Shown here piece by piece: positions 17,409 to 26,812 of a DNA stretch of 64,000 nt. The notes under the pieces were generated by a model. That model was not told where the DNA came from. It saw only the letters and a program-made list of their open reading frames with translations, and did no database searches. Numbering within the stretch: position 1 is the first letter of the stretch; the number at the start of each line of letters is the position of its first letter. The DNA comes from Actinomadura craniellae. Lineage in GTDB: Bacteria; Actinomycetota; Actinomycetes; Streptosporangiales; Streptosporangiaceae. Where the stretch lies: contig NZ_QLYX01000017.1 in NCBI RefSeq assembly GCF_003289645.1, positions 124,001-188,000 on the forward strand, written 5' to 3'. A program made the position numbers and the translations under genes.

Positions 17409-18845
17409 TCAGCCGGCGGGGCGGGGGATGGACTTGTGTTCCAGGTAGGCGGCCAGGCCCTCGGGGCCGAGTTCGCGGCCGATGCCGCTGTCCTTGTAGC
17501 CGCCGAAGGGGGTGTTGACGTCCAGGACGTAGAGGTTGACGCCGCAGCTTCCGGTGCGGACCTGGCGGGCGACGTCGACGCCGTGATCGACGTCGGCGGT
17601 CCACACCGAGCCGCCGAGGCCGTAGTCGCTGTCGTTGGCGATGCGGATCGCGTCGGCCTCGTCCTCGTACGGGATGAGGGTGAGCACCGGGCCGAAGATC
17701 TCCTCGCGGGCGATGCGCATGTCGTTGGTCGCGTCGCCGAAGACGGTCGGCGCCACGTACCAGCCCCGGTCGTGCGGGCGGTCGAGGCCGCCGACCAGGA
17801 CCTTGGCGCCCTCCTCCTGGCCGATGCGGATGTAGCCCTCCACCCGCTCCTGCTGCCGCCGGGCGACCAGCGGGCCGATCTCGGTGGTGACGTCGGCGGG
17901 GTCGCCCACCTTCAGGCCGCCGACCATGGCGGCGAGCGCGTCGGCGACCTCGGCGTACCGGGCGCGCGAGGCGAGGATCCGGGTCTGCGCGGCGCACGCC
18001 TGGCCGTTGTTCATCAGGGAGGCGAGCTTGAAGCCCTCCATGGTGGCGGCGAGGTCCGCGTCGTCCAGGATGATCGCGGCGGACTTGCCGCCCAGCTCCA
18101 GGCTGACCCGCTTGAGCCGCTCGCCGCACAGGGCGGCGATGCGCCGGCCGGCGCCGGTCGAGCCGGTGAACGCCACCTTGTCGACGCCGGGGTGCGTGAC
18201 CAGGTGCTCGCCCACCTCGCGGCCGGCGGGGACGATGTTGACCACGCCCTCGGGCAGGCCCGCCTCGACCATCCACTCGGCGAGCAGGTAGGCGTCCAGC
18301 GGCGTCTCGGGGGCGGGCTTGAGGACGACGGTGCAGCCGGCGACCAGGGCGGGCGCCAGCTTGGTCAGGGTGACGAACTGGGGGACGTTCCACGGCACGA
18401 TGGCGGCGACCACGCCGACCGGTTCCCGGCGCACGGTCACCGGGCCGAGCATGCCCTGGCGCTCCTCCTCCCAGGCGTAGGTGCCGGCGAGGTCGACGTA
18501 GTACTGGAGCACCATCTGCGGGATCAGCGCCTGGCCGAACACCGAGAACCCGGCGGGGGAGCCCATCTCGGCCGTCACCAGCTCCGCCATCTGGGCGTGC
18601 CGCTCGGCGTAGATGGCCGACAGCCGGCCCAGCACCTCGGCTCGCTCGGCCGGGGACATGCGCGGCCACGGGCCGTGGTCGAAGGCGGTGCGCGCGGCGG
18701 CCACGGCGGCGTCGATGTCGGCCTCGGTGCCCTCCGGCACCCGGCCCAGGACCTCTTCGGTGTGCGGGGAGATGACGTCGATGGTGGCGGTGCCGGCCGG
18801 GGCGGCCCACTCGCCTCCGATGAACAGCCGGTCGTGCTCGCGCAT
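17409..18845 (-). CDS. Aldehyde dehydrogenase
   Basis: 478 residues of the NAD(P)-dependent aldehyde dehydrogenase superfamily. It begins MREHDRLFIGGEW. The AAIVPWNVP segment, the general base in LELGGKS (about residue 250) and the catalytic Cys in NNGQACAAQTR (about residue 281) are all present. It oxidises an aldehyde to the acid. The start is the ATG complementary to 18843-18845, preceded by AGGAGG; the longer frame to 19190 is not supported. Single gene. Substrate unknown; several such paralogues are usual in these genomes. Confidence 0.93.
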   Translation of the reverse strand: MREHDRLFIGGEWAAPAGTATIDVISPHTEEVLGRVPEGTEADIDAAVAAARTAFDHGPWPRMSPAERAEVLGRLSAIYAERHAQMAELVTAEMGSPAGFSVFGQALIPQMVLQYYVDLAGTYAWEEERQGMLGPVTVRREPVGVVAAIVPWNVPQFVTLTKLAPALVAGCTVVLKPAPETPLDAYLLAEWMVEAGLPEGVVNIVPAGREVGEHLVTHPGVDKVAFTGSTGAGRRIAALCGERLKRVSLELGGKSAAIILDDADLAATMEGFKLASLMNNGQACAAQTRILASRARYAEVADALAAMVGGLKVGDPADVTTEIGPLVARRQQERVEGYIRIGQEEGAKVLVGGLDRPHDRGWYVAPTVFGDATNDMRIAREEIFGPVLTLIPYEDEADAIRIANDSDYGLGGSVWTADVDHGVDVARQVRTGSCGVNLYVLDVNTPFGGYKDSGIGRELGPEGLAAYLEHKSIPRPAG

Positions 18846-18979
18846 GCTGGGTGCCTCCTGGCCAGGGGTGGAAGGGGCGGAAACGCCTGAGGGGTAACCG
18901 AATGCTTGCTCGGGATCAAGCCTCGCGCACGCTCCCGGCAATGTCCACAGGGCGGGCACCGCTTTTTGAGACTGGAGTC

Positions 18980-19438
18980 TCACCCGTCCAGCAGGTGCCG
19001 GTTCGGCGCGCGGGCGGGCCCGGCCAGCTCCGGGATCTCCACCACGTCCACCCCGGCCGCCCGCAGCAGCTCGGCCCCCGCGCCCTCGACGAACAGGGAC
19101 GGTTCCCGCCAGGCGAACACCACCCGGCCGATCCCCGCGTCCAGGATCAGCCGGGCGCACGGCCGGGGCCGGGACGCCCGCCGCCCGCACGGCTCCAGCG
19201 AGCTGTAGATCGTCGAGCCCGCCGGCACCGCGGCGAGCCCGGCCAGCGCCGCCTCCTCCGCGTGCGCCACCGGATCGTCCTGCCGGGAGAACCCCCGCGC
19301 CAGCTCGCGGCCGTCCGGGCCCACCACCACCGCCCCGACCGAGAACGCCGTCGCCGAGGGCGGGCAGCGCCGCGCCAGGTCGCAGGCCAGCCCCAGCCAG
19401 CGCAGGTCGGCGTCGCCGGCGGGACCCGGGTCAGCCAC
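18980..19438 (-). CDS. RibD-type deaminase domain protein
   Basis: 152 residues of the cytidine/riboflavin deaminase fold. The zinc ligands and the proton shuttle are in VAHAEEAAL and the later EPC-G-...-PCARL (H, C, C, with the HAE Glu). RibD normally fuses this domain to a reductase domain; here it is a separate gene overlapping the reductase gene by 8 bases (GTG at 19436-19438 lies before the upstream TGA at 19431-19433). It may be a stand-alone half of a riboflavin-type pathway or act in a related pathway. Confidence 0.82.
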   Translation of the reverse strand: MADPGPAGDADLRWLGLACDLARRCPPSATAFSVGAVVVGPDGRELARGFSRQDDPVAHAEEAALAGLAAVPAGSTIYSSLEPCGRRASRPRPCARLILDAGIGRVVFAWREPSLFVEGAGAELLRAAGVDVVEIPELAGPARAPNRHLLDG

Positions 19439-20120
19439 GGTCGGACGCCCGCAGCAGGTAGCGCAGCAGGGTGAGGTCGCCGATCCGGGTGACCTCGGCC
19501 AGCCGCATCGGGTGCCGGGAGTCCTGCGGGAAGACACCCGAGTGCACGAACCGGGGCGCCAGCGGGTCGCCGACGAAGAACGGCACGATCACCAGGTGCA
19601 GCTCGTCGGCCAGCCCCTCGGTGAGGAAACGGGTGTGCACGCCCGTGCCGCCCTCGACCATCAGCCGGCGGATCCCGCGCCGGGCCAGGTCGGCGAGCAG
19701 CACCGGCAGTTCCACCGGGTCGCCCGCGTCGATCACCTCGGCCACGCCGTCCAGCCGGGCCGCCAGCCCCGGCACCGCGTCGCTCGCGGCGTACACCAGC
19801 TTCGGCGCCGACCCGGTGGTGAAGAACCGGGCCTGCGGGTCGAGGTCGCCCCGGGCGGTGAGGGTCACCTTGACCAGGTCGGGCGGCAGCCCGCGGGCGG
19901 CCCGCCGCTCCCGCCGGACGGGGGAGCGCACCAGCAGCCGCGGGTCGTCGGCCCGCACGGTGCCCGCCCCCACCAGGATGGCGTCGCAGCCGGCGCGCAC
20001 CCCGTCGACCCGGTCGAAGTCGGCCGGGCTCGACAGCCGCAGCCGCTCCGGCGACGCGTCGTCGATATAGCCGTCCACTGACATCGCGCAGCTCAGCAGC
20101 ACGTACGGACGTTCGCTCAC
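19431..20120 (-). CDS. RibD C-terminal-type reductase
   Basis: 229 residues of the DHFR-like fold seen in the C-terminal half of RibD. It starts MSERPYVLLSCAMSVDGYIDD, where SxDG is typical, and has the NADPH-site pattern VGAGTVRADDPRLLVR and LMVEGGTGVHTRFL. RibD reductase reduces a pyrimidine ribosyl intermediate; the free-standing M. tuberculosis relative Rv2671 has DHFR activity. It is upstream of and overlaps the deaminase gene, so the two proteins together have the domains of RibD. Confidence 0.85.
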   Translation of the reverse strand: MSERPYVLLSCAMSVDGYIDDASPERLRLSSPADFDRVDGVRAGCDAILVGAGTVRADDPRLLVRSPVRRERRAARGLPPDLVKVTLTARGDLDPQARFFTTGSAPKLVYAASDAVPGLAARLDGVAEVIDAGDPVELPVLLADLARRGIRRLMVEGGTGVHTRFLTEGLADELHLVIVPFFVGDPLAPRFVHSGVFPQDSRHPMRLAEVTRIGDLTLLRYLLRASDRG

Positions 20121-20145
20121 CCCGACACCCTAAGGCGTCGGCGGA

Positions 20146-21060
20146 TCACGCCAGGCAGGCCGGCACCTGACCGCCGTTGTAGGCGATCATGTCGCCGAAC
20201 GCGACCAGGTGGTCGATGGGAACGCCCGGCGGCTCGTCCCGCTCCTCGGAGTACGCCCGGAACAGGTTGCCGACGATCCGCTCGGGCTCCAGCAGCCCGG
20301 CCCACTCGCCCAGGTCGGTCTCGCGGGCCGCCTCCAGCGGGGTCAGGCCGGCCGCCATGCCCTCCCGGGCCACCCCCTGCAGCCAGCGCAGGTACGCCTC
20401 GGTCGCGTCGTAGAGTTCGGGGCCGCCCACGTCGCCGTGGCCCGGCACGATCGTCGTGGCGCCCAGGGCGCGCAGCCGGTCCAGCGCCGCCAGCGTGCCC
20501 GACACCGAGCCGGCCAGCACGAAGGGCGTGCCGCCGTTGAACACGATGTCCCCGGCGAACAGCACCCCGTGGTCGGGCACCCAGACCACGACGTCGCCGG
20601 TGGTGTGCGCGACCCCGGGGTGGATCAGCTCGACCCGCAGGTCGCCCGAGTGCACCGTCAGATGGTCGGCGAAGGTCAGCGAGGGCGGGGAGATCTCGAT
20701 CTCCCCCCACTCCACGTCCGGCCAGAGGTAGGTCATGACCGTGCCGCCCTCGATCATCACCTCGCGGCACTCCTCGTGGCCCACGATGACGGCGTCCTCG
20801 GCGAACACCTGGTTGCCGAAGGTGTGGTCGCCGTGGAAGTGGGTGTTGACCACCAGCCGGGTCGGCAGCGGGGTCAGCCCGGCCAGCGCGCCGTGCAGCG
20901 CCCGGGCCCGCGGCAGGGTCGCCGTGGTGTCGACGAGCGTGACCCCGTCGGGACCCACCAGCACCCCGGAGTTGCTCACGCACCAGCCGCCGGGCGGCTG
21001 GACGTAGGCGTAGATCCGGTCGGCGACCTCTTCGAGCCGGGGGTCGGGCGTCCTGAACAT
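20146..21060 (-). CDS. Metallo-beta-lactamase-fold hydrolase
   Basis: 304 residues with the MBL metal motif HFHGDH at residues 74-79, a following H/D pair (GVAHTTGDVVVWV) and the late PGHGDV. No signal peptide is visible, so it is probably a cytoplasmic hydrolase rather than a beta-lactamase. The ATG at 21058-21060 follows GGAGG; the longer frame to 21090 is disfavoured. It stands alone between the RibD pair and the divergent sbcD gene. Substrate unknown. Confidence 0.9.
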   Translation of the reverse strand: MFRTPDPRLEEVADRIYAYVQPPGGWCVSNSGVLVGPDGVTLVDTTATLPRARALHGALAGLTPLPTRLVVNTHFHGDHTFGNQVFAEDAVIVGHEECREVMIEGGTVMTYLWPDVEWGEIEISPPSLTFADHLTVHSGDLRVELIHPGVAHTTGDVVVWVPDHGVLFAGDIVFNGGTPFVLAGSVSGTLAALDRLRALGATTIVPGHGDVGGPELYDATEAYLRWLQGVAREGMAAGLTPLEAARETDLGEWAGLLEPERIVGNLFRAYSEERDEPPGVPIDHLVAFGDMIAYNGGQVPACLA

Positions 21061-21167
21061 GCATTCCTCCAAACGGGCAGGTAGACGCACCGTACCGGCC
21101 CCGGTTCTGTGGTTTGTCGGCGTTTCTGTGACGGTTGAGCCGGGCGGGATGCGACGATGCCCGCGTC

Positions 21168-22301
21168 ATGCGACTGCTGCACACCTCCGACTGGCACCTC
21201 GGGCGCTCCTTCCACCGCGAGGACCTGCTGGGCGCCCAGGCCGCCTACATCGACCACCTGGTGGAGACGGTGCGCGCCGAGAACGTCGACTGCGTGCTGG
21301 TGTCCGGCGACGTCTACGACCGGGCGCTGCCGCCGGTGGACGCGGTCCGGCTGTGCAACGAGGCGCTGGAGCGACTGGCCGCCGAGCAGGTCCGGGTGGT
21401 GCTCATCGCCGGCAACCACGACTCGGCCCGGCGGCTGGGCTTCGGCGCCGGCCTGATGGACGCGGCGGGGGTGCACCTGCGCACCGACCCGGCCGGCGTG
21501 GGCGAGCCGATCATGATCGACGGCGTCGCGGTGTACGGCATCCCCTACCTGGAACCCGAGCTGGTCCGTGCCCCCTGGGAGCTGCCCGAACGCGGCCACG
21601 CCGCCGCGCTCGGCGAGGCCATGCGCCGGGTCCGCGCCGACCTGGAGCACCGCCCCGGCACCCCCTCGGTGGTGCTGGCGCACGCGTTCGTGACCGGCGG
21701 TGAACCCAGCGACAGCGAGCGCGACATCTCCGTGGGCGGCGCCGCGCACGTCCCCGCGGGCGTGTTCGAGGGCATCGGCTACGTGGCGCTCGGGCACCTG
21801 CACGGCCGGCAGGCGATGACCGACCGGGTGCGCTACTCCGGTTCGCCGCTGGCCTACTCCTTCTCCGAGGCCCGGCACCGCAAGGGCTCCTGGCTGGTCG
21901 ACCTGCAGCCCGGCGGGCTCACCGCCGAGTTCGTCGACGCGCCGGTGCCGCGGCGGCTCGGCCGGCTGCGCGGGCGGCTGGAGGACCTGCTGACCGACCC
22001 GGCGCACACGGCGCACGAGGACCACTGGCTGCACCTGACCCTCACCGACCGGCAGCGGCCCGCCGCCGCGATGGAGCGGCTGCGCGGCCGGTTCCCGCAC
22101 GCCCTGGTGCTGGCGTTCGAGCCCGAGGACGCCGCCCCGGAGGCCGGGCGGACCTGGGCCGAACGGATCCACGAGCGGTCCGGCCCGCAACTGGCGGCCG
22201 ACTTCGTCACCGCGGTCACCGGCGCCCCGCCCGCCGCCGAGGAAAGCGACCTGCTGCACGAGGCGTTCGAGTCGTGCCGGCACCGGGAGGCCGCCACGTG
22301 A
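21168..22301 (+). CDS. sbcD: Exonuclease SbcD
   Basis: 377 residues of the Mre11/SbcD family. The calcineurin-type phosphoesterase motifs are in order: HTSDWHLG, SGDVYDR, GNHDS and a later GHLHGRQ. With SbcC it forms an ATP-dependent nuclease that opens DNA hairpins and double-strand ends. ATG 21168 begins the first motif strand; the TGA overlaps the SbcC GTG (GTGA at 22298-22301), so the pair is co-translated, as usual. Confidence 0.95.
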   Translation: MRLLHTSDWHLGRSFHREDLLGAQAAYIDHLVETVRAENVDCVLVSGDVYDRALPPVDAVRLCNEALERLAAEQVRVVLIAGNHDSARRLGFGAGLMDAAGVHLRTDPAGVGEPIMIDGVAVYGIPYLEPELVRAPWELPERGHAAALGEAMRRVRADLEHRPGTPSVVLAHAFVTGGEPSDSERDISVGGAAHVPAGVFEGIGYVALGHLHGRQAMTDRVRYSGSPLAYSFSEARHRKGSWLVDLQPGGLTAEFVDAPVPRRLGRLRGRLEDLLTDPAHTAHEDHWLHLTLTDRQRPAAAMERLRGRFPHALVLAFEPEDAAPEAGRTWAERIHERSGPQLAADFVTAVTGAPPAAEESDLLHEAFESCRHREAAT

Positions 22302-25300
22302 GGCTGCACCGGCTGGAGATCACCGCGTTCGGGCCGTTCGCCGGCACGCAGGTCGTCGACTTCGACGCGCTCGCGGGCGCCGGGCTGTTCCTCGTCCACG
22401 GCCAGACGGGGGCGGGCAAGACCAGCGTGCTCGACGCCGTCTGCTTCGCGCTGTACGGCCAGGTGCCCGGCCCCCGGGGCGCGGCCCGCGGGCTGCACAG
22501 CGACCACGCCCCGCCCGGGCTGGGCCCCGAGGTGGTGCTGGAGACCACCGTCCGCGGCCGCCGCCTGCGGATCACCCGGTCACCGGAGTGGGAGCGGCCC
22601 AAGAAGCGCGGGTCGGGCACCACCAGGGAGAACGCCCGGGTCGTCGTGCAGGAGTACGAGCACGGCGGCTGGACCGGGCGGACCACCCGCATCGACGAGG
22701 CCGCGCACCTGATCGAGCACCTGCTCGGCATGACGGTCCACCAGTTCTGGCAGGTCGCGATGCTGCCGCAGGGGGAGTTCGCGGCCTTCCTGCGGTCCGG
22801 CGCCGACAAGCGCCGCGAGGTCCTGGAGCGGCTGTTCGCCACCGAGGTCTTCGCCCAGGTGGAGCGGTGGCTGGCCGAGCGGCGCCGGCAGACCGGCCGG
22901 GCCGCCGAGGAACTGCGCGCCGAGGCCGAGTCCACCGCCGACCGGATCGCCGAGCTGACCGGTGCCCGGCGGCCGGAGCCGGCGAAGGCGTCCCGGCCCC
23001 GGCTCGCCGAGCCCGCGGACGAGCCCGCCGACATCGAGGTGCTCGGCCCCTGGGCCACCGAGCTGGCCGGCCAGCTCGCCGCCGTCCACGACGAGACCGC
23101 CGCCGTGCTCGCCGGCGCGGAGGCCGCGCTGGCCGCGGCCCGGACCGCCGCCGACCGGGCGAAGGCACTCGCCGACATGCGCCGCCGGTACGCCGACGCG
23201 CTGCGCCGCCGGGACGCGCTCGCCGGGCACGCCGCCGAGCGGTCCGAGCTGGCCGGGCGGCTGGAGACCGCGGCCCGCGCCGACCGGGTCGTCCCGCTGG
23301 TCCGCGCCGCCGCCGACCGGGCCGGCCGCGCCGACCGGGCCGCCCGCCGCGCCGCCGGACGGCGCGCCGCGGTCGCCGGGCTGGTCCCCGCCCAGGCCCC
23401 CGAGGACGTTCTCGCCAAGGCCGAGCGGCTGCGCCGGGACGAGGCGGCCGCGCTGGCGGGCCGCCGGGCCGAGGAGGTCCGGCTGCGCGCGGCGACCGCC
23501 GAACTCGCCGCCCTCGCGGCCGAACGCGACGGGCTCGCCGCCGAGCGGGCGGAGCTGTCGGCCGCGCTGGAGACGCTGCCCGGGCGGGTGGCGGAGCTGC
23601 GCACCGGCCTGGAGTCGGCCCGGCTCGGCGCCGCCGGGCTCGGTGGCGCCGAGGGAGCCGTCGCGGACGCGGCCCGGCGGCTGGACGCGGCCGTGCGCCG
23701 CGACCGGGTGACCGGGCTGCTCGCCGCGGCCGAGGACGAGCACCGCGCGGCCGTCGACGCCGCCCAGGAGGCACGCGACCGGCAGCAGGAGTTGCGCCGG
23801 GCCCGGCTGGACGGGATGGCCGCCGAACTGGCCCGGGGGCTGGTCGCCGGCGAACCGTGCCGGGTCTGCGGCGGCACCGACCACCCGGCGCCCGCGGCCC
23901 CGTCCGGTCCGGCGGTCACCGCCGCCGACGAGCGGCGCGCCACCGCGGCCTACGAGCAGGCCCAGGCCAGCCGGGAGCAGGCCGCGAGTCGGGTGCAGGG
24001 GCACCGCGCGGAACTCGACGGCCTGCTGGAGAACGCGGGCGAGACCCCGGTCGAGGCGCTGGCCGCCGCGCACGCGGCGGCCGAGACCGCACGGGAGGAA
24101 CTGGCCGAGGCGGCGGCGGGGGCCGAGCGGTGGGCGGCGGAGCTGGCCCGCGCCGAGGCGGAGCTCACCGCGGCCCGCGACCGCCACGACACGGTGGCCG
24201 GGGCGCTGACCGCCGCCGTGACCAGGAGCGACGAGCTGGCGGCGGAGACCGACCGGCTGCGCGCCGGGCTCGCCGAGGCCCGGGGCGAGGACCCCTCCCT
24301 GGAGGCGCGGATCCGGCGGCTGGAACGCGCCGCGGACGACCTCGCCGAGGCCGCCGCGGCGCAGCGGGACGCCGAGACCGCCGCCGGGGAGCTCGCCGCG
24401 GCCCGCGCCACGGCGGAGGAGGCGGCGGCCGAGGCGGGCTTCGGTACCGCCGCGGAGGCCGCCGCCGCGGCGCCACCCGAGGCCGAGCGGGCCGCGCTCC
24501 GCGACCGGATCCGCGCCCTGGACACCGAGGAGGCGGCGGTCCGCGCCGTCCTCGACGACCCGGAGCTGGCCGCCGCCGCGGCCGGGCCCGACCCCGAACC
24601 GGGCGTTTACGCGGCCCGGGCCGGCGCGGCGGAGGCGGCCCACACCACCGCCCGGTCGGCGGTGGACCGGGCCCGCCGGCGCGTCGACCGGCTGGCCGAG
24701 CTGCGCGGCGTGCTGGACCGGCGGATCGCGGCCTGGCGCCCGGCCGCCCACCGGCACGCCGTCGCCGCCGGGCTGGCCGCCGTCGCCGGGGGCGACCCGG
24801 CGGTGAACCGGGAGCGGATGCGCCTGTCGGCCTACGTGCTGGCTGCCCGGCTGGAGCAGGTGGTGGCCGCCGCCAACGAGCGGCTGGGCCGCATGTCGAG
24901 CGGCCGGTACGTGCTCCGGCACACCGTCGACCGCACCGCCACCGAGAAGGGCCGGCGGCACGGCACCGGCGGGCTCGGGCTGATCGTGGTCGACGGCTGG
25001 ACCGGGCGGGAGCGCGATCCGGCCACGCTGTCGGGCGGCGAGTCGTTCATCAGCTCGCTGGCGCTGGCGCTCGGGCTGGCCGACGTCGTCACCGCCGAGG
25101 CGGGCGGCGCCGAGATCGGCACGCTGTTCGTGGACGAGGGTTTCGGCACCCTCGACGAGGACGCCCTGGACGAGGTGATGGACGTCCTCGACGGCCTCCG
25201 CGACGGGGGCCGCGCCGTCGGCGTCGTCAGCCACGTGGCCGAGCTGCGCGCCCGCATCCCGGCCCACCTGCGCGTCGCCAAGACCCGCACCGGCTCCACG

Positions 25301-25321
25301 GTGACGGTCGCCGCCCCCTGA
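22298..25321 (+). CDS. sbcC: Exonuclease subunit SbcC
   Basis: 1007 residues of the Rad50/SbcC type. Walker A GQTGAGKTS is at about residue 35, a long Ala/Arg/Glu-rich coiled coil spans about 180-870, the zinc hook CRVC (CxxC) lies at about residue 523, and the ABC signature LSGGES is at about 911 with Walker B TLFVDEGFGTLD at about 942. The hook joins two SbcC coils in the SbcCD complex. GTG 22298 overlaps the sbcD stop. Confidence 0.95.
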   Translation: MRLHRLEITAFGPFAGTQVVDFDALAGAGLFLVHGQTGAGKTSVLDAVCFALYGQVPGPRGAARGLHSDHAPPGLGPEVVLETTVRGRRLRITRSPEWERPKKRGSGTTRENARVVVQEYEHGGWTGRTTRIDEAAHLIEHLLGMTVHQFWQVAMLPQGEFAAFLRSGADKRREVLERLFATEVFAQVERWLAERRRQTGRAAEELRAEAESTADRIAELTGARRPEPAKASRPRLAEPADEPADIEVLGPWATELAGQLAAVHDETAAVLAGAEAALAAARTAADRAKALADMRRRYADALRRRDALAGHAAERSELAGRLETAARADRVVPLVRAAADRAGRADRAARRAAGRRAAVAGLVPAQAPEDVLAKAERLRRDEAAALAGRRAEEVRLRAATAELAALAAERDGLAAERAELSAALETLPGRVAELRTGLESARLGAAGLGGAEGAVADAARRLDAAVRRDRVTGLLAAAEDEHRAAVDAAQEARDRQQELRRARLDGMAAELARGLVAGEPCRVCGGTDHPAPAAPSGPAVTAADERRATAAYEQAQASREQAASRVQGHRAELDGLLENAGETPVEALAAAHAAAETAREELAEAAAGAERWAAELARAEAELTAARDRHDTVAGALTAAVTRSDELAAETDRLRAGLAEARGEDPSLEARIRRLERAADDLAEAAAAQRDAETAAGELAAARATAEEAAAEAGFGTAAEAAAAAPPEAERAALRDRIRALDTEEAAVRAVLDDPELAAAAAGPDPEPGVYAARAGAAEAAHTTARSAVDRARRRVDRLAELRGVLDRRIAAWRPAAHRHAVAAGLAAVAGGDPAVNRERMRLSAYVLAARLEQVVAAANERLGRMSSGRYVLRHTVDRTATEKGRRHGTGGLGLIVVDGWTGRERDPATLSGGESFISSLALALGLADVVTAEAGGAEIGTLFVDEGFGTLDEDALDEVMDVLDGLRDGGRAVGVVSHVAELRARIPAHLRVAKTRTGSTVTVAAP

Positions 25322-25333
25322 GCGGGGCGCGGG

Positions 25334-26614
25334 TCACAGGGAGCGGTAGCAGGGCGCGGTGAAGCGGTACGCCTCGGCGGTGGGTCCGGTGAAGGGCTCC
25401 CGGCGCACCACGACGCCGGTCAGGGCGGCGGCGTCCACGGCGGCGATGGTCGACTTGCGCAGCGCGGCGGTGTCCGGGTCGCCGCTGAAGTTGCCGGCCC
25501 CCGAGGGGAGGACGCCCTCGTAGTCGACCGAGGTGAGCTGCTTGACGGCGCGGAACAGGCCGTCCCGGGTGAGGTTCCCGTCGGCGGCGGCGCGCTGCAA
25601 CGCGGCCTTGAGCGGGTAGGACAGGGCCCAGCCGGCGATGTAGGAGTCGCTGGGCTCGACCGGGCCGAGGGCCTGCCGCAGGGCCTGGTGGCCGGGGCTG
25701 TCGGTGTGGAAGGGCTTGAAGGTGGTGGACTGCTCGTAGCGGGCCTTGAGCGCGGGCCCCGCGGAGGTGGCGAGCAGGGCCTTGTCCCAGGAGGGGCCGC
25801 TGCCGATGAAGCGGCCCCGGTAGCCGCGGGCGGTGGTCTGCCCGACGATCGCCCCCACCTCGGCGGGCCCGGTGCCGAGGTAGACCAGGTCGGGTTTGAT
25901 CCGCAGGACGGCGTCGACGGCGGCCTTCTGCCGCTCGGGGCCGGCCGGGGTCTCCAGCCGGGCGAACTGCAGCTTGCGGCCCGCGGCAGCGATCTTGATC
26001 CCGGCGGCGGCGTCGGCACCGTAGTCCCCGGCGTAGTGCACCACCAGCACGGACTTGATCTTGTACTGGTCGACGGCGTAGTCGACGGAGTTCATGGCGT
26101 CGAAGCAGTAGTTGGCGCCGGAGTAGACGATGAAGTCCTCGAAGTTCCAGGCCGAGGTGAACGACGCGGGCACGGCCAGCATCCGGTCGGCGCGCAGGTA
26201 GGGCAGGATCGCGTTGGTGGTGGGGGTGCCCAGGGTCTGGGCGATCGCGAGGACCTTGCCCTGGATCTCCTGGTACACCCGCCGCTGCACGGCCGGGTCG
26301 TACTTGTTGTCCCGCACGTAGGTGGTGACGTCGATGTCGCGGCCGCCGATGCCGCCCTGCTCGTTGACCCGCTTCCAGAAGGCCCGCTGCGACTCGACGG
26401 CCTTGAGCGCCAGCTCCCGGAACGGGCCCGCGCTCCGGTCGGTGAGGACGCCCAGGTAGATGCAGCCGCGGTCCTTGTGCGCCGACCTGGGGCAGGGTTC
26501 GTCACTGACCCCCGGGGCGGCCGCCGCGTTGCCGGCGTTCCCGCACCCGGTGAGGACCAGGGCCAGGGCCGCCAGCACGGCGCCGGCTCCGGTGCGGCGA
26601 CCGCGTCGTACCAC
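25334..26614 (-). CDS. ABC transporter substrate-binding lipoprotein
   Basis: 426 residues. A lipoprotein signal peptide is clear: basic MVRRGRR, a hydrophobic core and the lipobox LTGC at about residues 21-24. The mature part has the two-lobe Leu/Ile/Val-type periplasmic-binding fold (QGGIGGRDIDVTTYVRDNKYDPAV, KVLAIAQTLGTPTTNAIL). It would bind a small ligand outside the membrane for an ABC importer of the branched-chain amino acid type, but no permease or ATPase gene is next to it. It starts at GTG (26612-26614). A spaced palindrome lies upstream at 26680-26702. Confidence 0.88.
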   Translation of the reverse strand: MVRRGRRTGAGAVLAALALVLTGCGNAGNAAAAPGVSDEPCPRSAHKDRGCIYLGVLTDRSAGPFRELALKAVESQRAFWKRVNEQGGIGGRDIDVTTYVRDNKYDPAVQRRVYQEIQGKVLAIAQTLGTPTTNAILPYLRADRMLAVPASFTSAWNFEDFIVYSGANYCFDAMNSVDYAVDQYKIKSVLVVHYAGDYGADAAAGIKIAAAGRKLQFARLETPAGPERQKAAVDAVLRIKPDLVYLGTGPAEVGAIVGQTTARGYRGRFIGSGPSWDKALLATSAGPALKARYEQSTTFKPFHTDSPGHQALRQALGPVEPSDSYIAGWALSYPLKAALQRAAADGNLTRDGLFRAVKQLTSVDYEGVLPSGAGNFSGDPDTAALRKSTIAAVDAAALTGVVVRREPFTGPTAEAYRFTAPCYRSL

Positions 26615-26679
26615 GGAAGTCCTCCTGCGTTGTGGGGTCAGGCGGGCCGGAGCGCGCCGCCCCCGACGCGATGAGGAAC

Positions 26680-26702
26680 ATCTTCCACCCCGGTGGGAAG
26701 AT
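26680..26702. promoter_or_regulatory. Spaced palindrome upstream of the binding-protein gene
   Basis: ATCTTCC (26680-26686) and GGAAGAT (26696-26702) are perfect inverted arms, 9 bases apart, about 65 bases upstream of the start of the binding-protein gene on the minus strand. It could be an operator. No regulator gene is adjacent. Confidence 0.35.
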
Positions 26703-26812
26703 TCTGCTCACCTGGGGCCGGAGTCACAAGAGGTGGAACGTACGAGGTAATTGCCGTTTGATAACACGGCGGAAACAAACTGGAACATTCTTGAGTTGCG
26801 GTGCCCGCGGTC

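Noticed and set aside
22580-25267. An 895-codon minus-strand frame inside sbcC
   Set aside because: It is the antisense shadow of a real SbcC with all Walker, hook and signature motifs.
26786-26792. CTTGAGT near the GroES-like gene as a possible HAIR half-site
   Set aside because: There is no matching inverted arm at the 7-base spacing, and it lies downstream of the gene, not at its promoter.
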